Assembly: GCA_004794655.1 (NCBI GenBank)
Contig: SMMW01000145.1
Coordinates: 1,370,501-1,434,500 of the forward strand
Source: Marisa cornuarietis
Taxonomy: Eukaryota; Mollusca; Gastropoda; Architaenioglossa; Ampullariidae
DNA: 64,000 nt
Reading direction: 5' to 3'
Shown here: in pieces, positions 63,447 to 64,000 of the stretch
Position numbering within the stretch: the first letter of the stretch is position 1
Layout: every line of letters begins with the position of its first letter
Made by a program: the position numbers and the translations under genes
The notes under the pieces: generated by a model
Database searches by the model: none
The model's input: the letters and a program-made list of their open reading frames with translations, nothing else
What the model was told of the DNA's origin: nothing

Positions 63447-64000
63447 TTGTCTGCTGGCGAAACGCAGGGTTAGTCGGCATCTTTGGAATGAAGTTGTGTA
63501 GAAAAAAGTTCTGAAGACTTCTGCTCCAGGCGAGGTTTTGCCCCATTTTTTTTTCTCCTGCAAGTCTTTCTTACGTAAATACCAGGCAGTTGTGGCAATT
63601 GATTTTCACTGGGACAGAATCAGCCACAACTGACAGAAATCGCTTTACTTTATTTGCTCATGGATTGATTTGTTAGGGATTGTATAGAAATTCACTCGGG
63701 CCTAGAGTGTCTTCAAAGTACATCGCTTTACAATGGCCATAACTGTTATGTATGGATGTGTTTTGGATTCTCTGTCGTCACGTGTTGTCTGCACGATCCG
63801 ATTTGTTTCTTCGATCTGCGACATTCCAGCCAAATGTCATTTTGCAAATGCCATGATTTTTCCAATTACCGCCTCACTGAACTGGTTTTTCTAAAATTGA
63901 GTCCCAAAGCTCAGGTTGCAGCATCGAGAAACACATATCAGTCATGTTGCAAAATATTTTTTTTTTCGTTTGTGGGAAGTGGGGTAGGAGGTCAGAACCA

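Larger units (their letters stand above)
60174..64000 (+). other. PDE9A intron 2, mostly non-coding
   Basis: After exon 2 the sequence is intronic, with a (TCC)n/(ATC)n tract at 60395-60500, (CT)n at 61906-61942, (ATT)n near 62.31 kb, (GT)n at 62754-62825 and (CAGA)n at 63366-63444. A short coding-like stretch at about 63030-63126 is a weak candidate for exon 3. Nothing else gene-like was seen. Confidence 0.5.

Overview
This is eukaryotic nuclear DNA from an animal, most likely a mollusc and probably a gastropod. It is gene-poor and AT-leaning, with long introns, very dense microsatellites and minisatellites, tRNA-headed SINE-like copies, a decayed THAP/DDE transposon and short spliced exons with good GT-AG boundaries. 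There are no operons, bacterial genes or CRISPR arrays. The mollusc call is an inference from the repeat style and from an Ig-like domain type familiar from gastropods; it is not proven by a marker gene.

Minus strand, about 12.8-29.0 kb: two tandem paralogous genes for secreted or surface Ig-like proteins. Each has a signal-peptide exon ending in phase 1 (28924-29014 and 17567-17672). Each then has a single large phase 1-1 exon for one cysteine-rich Ig-like domain (25285-25632 and 12802-13155). The two domain exons are clearly homologous, with matching Cys positions, an SMT-x-Y strand, a YGC-N-x-T motif and a late Trp. A decayed Ig/coiled-coil-like segment (about 26.8-27.5 kb) and an inverted 24-base copy of one exon boundary (24854-24877) suggest local duplication and rearrangement, as expected of a fast-evolving recognition-protein family. 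Later exons of both genes were not found.

Plus strand, 48.07 kb to beyond the window: the 5' end of a PDE9A-type cGMP phosphodiesterase. Exon 1 (48069-48137) and exon 2 (60103-60173) have the same lengths in codons as the first two exons of vertebrate PDE9A and flank a 12-kb intron. The catalytic part lies to the right of the window.

Mobile DNA: 38426-41567 is a degenerate THAP-plus-DDE DNA transposon of the ISL2EU type (PIF/Harbinger-related), with imperfect terminal inverted repeats, a frameshifted THAP domain and altered catalytic positions. tRNA-derived SINE-like copies lie near 18.64 and 35.27 kb. A remnant resembling a LINE reverse-transcriptase C-terminus lies near 59.04 kb. Short modules with a GCGC core follow microsatellite heads at 2.3, 14.6 and 51.0 kb.

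Tandem DNA: the largest blocks are a 26-bp minisatellite with a 104-bp higher-order repeat (4281-5282), a 40-bp array carrying ACGTCA in each unit (19505-19770), 23-bp (30048-30580), about 20-bp (33777-34025), 62-bp (34105-34720), 19-bp (42688-42932), 11-bp (47150-47310) and 29-bp (54530-54762) arrays, a (TATC)n tract of about 54 copies (27655-27870) and two long (CAGA)n tracts. The rest is mostly introns and intergenic DNA in which I see no gene.
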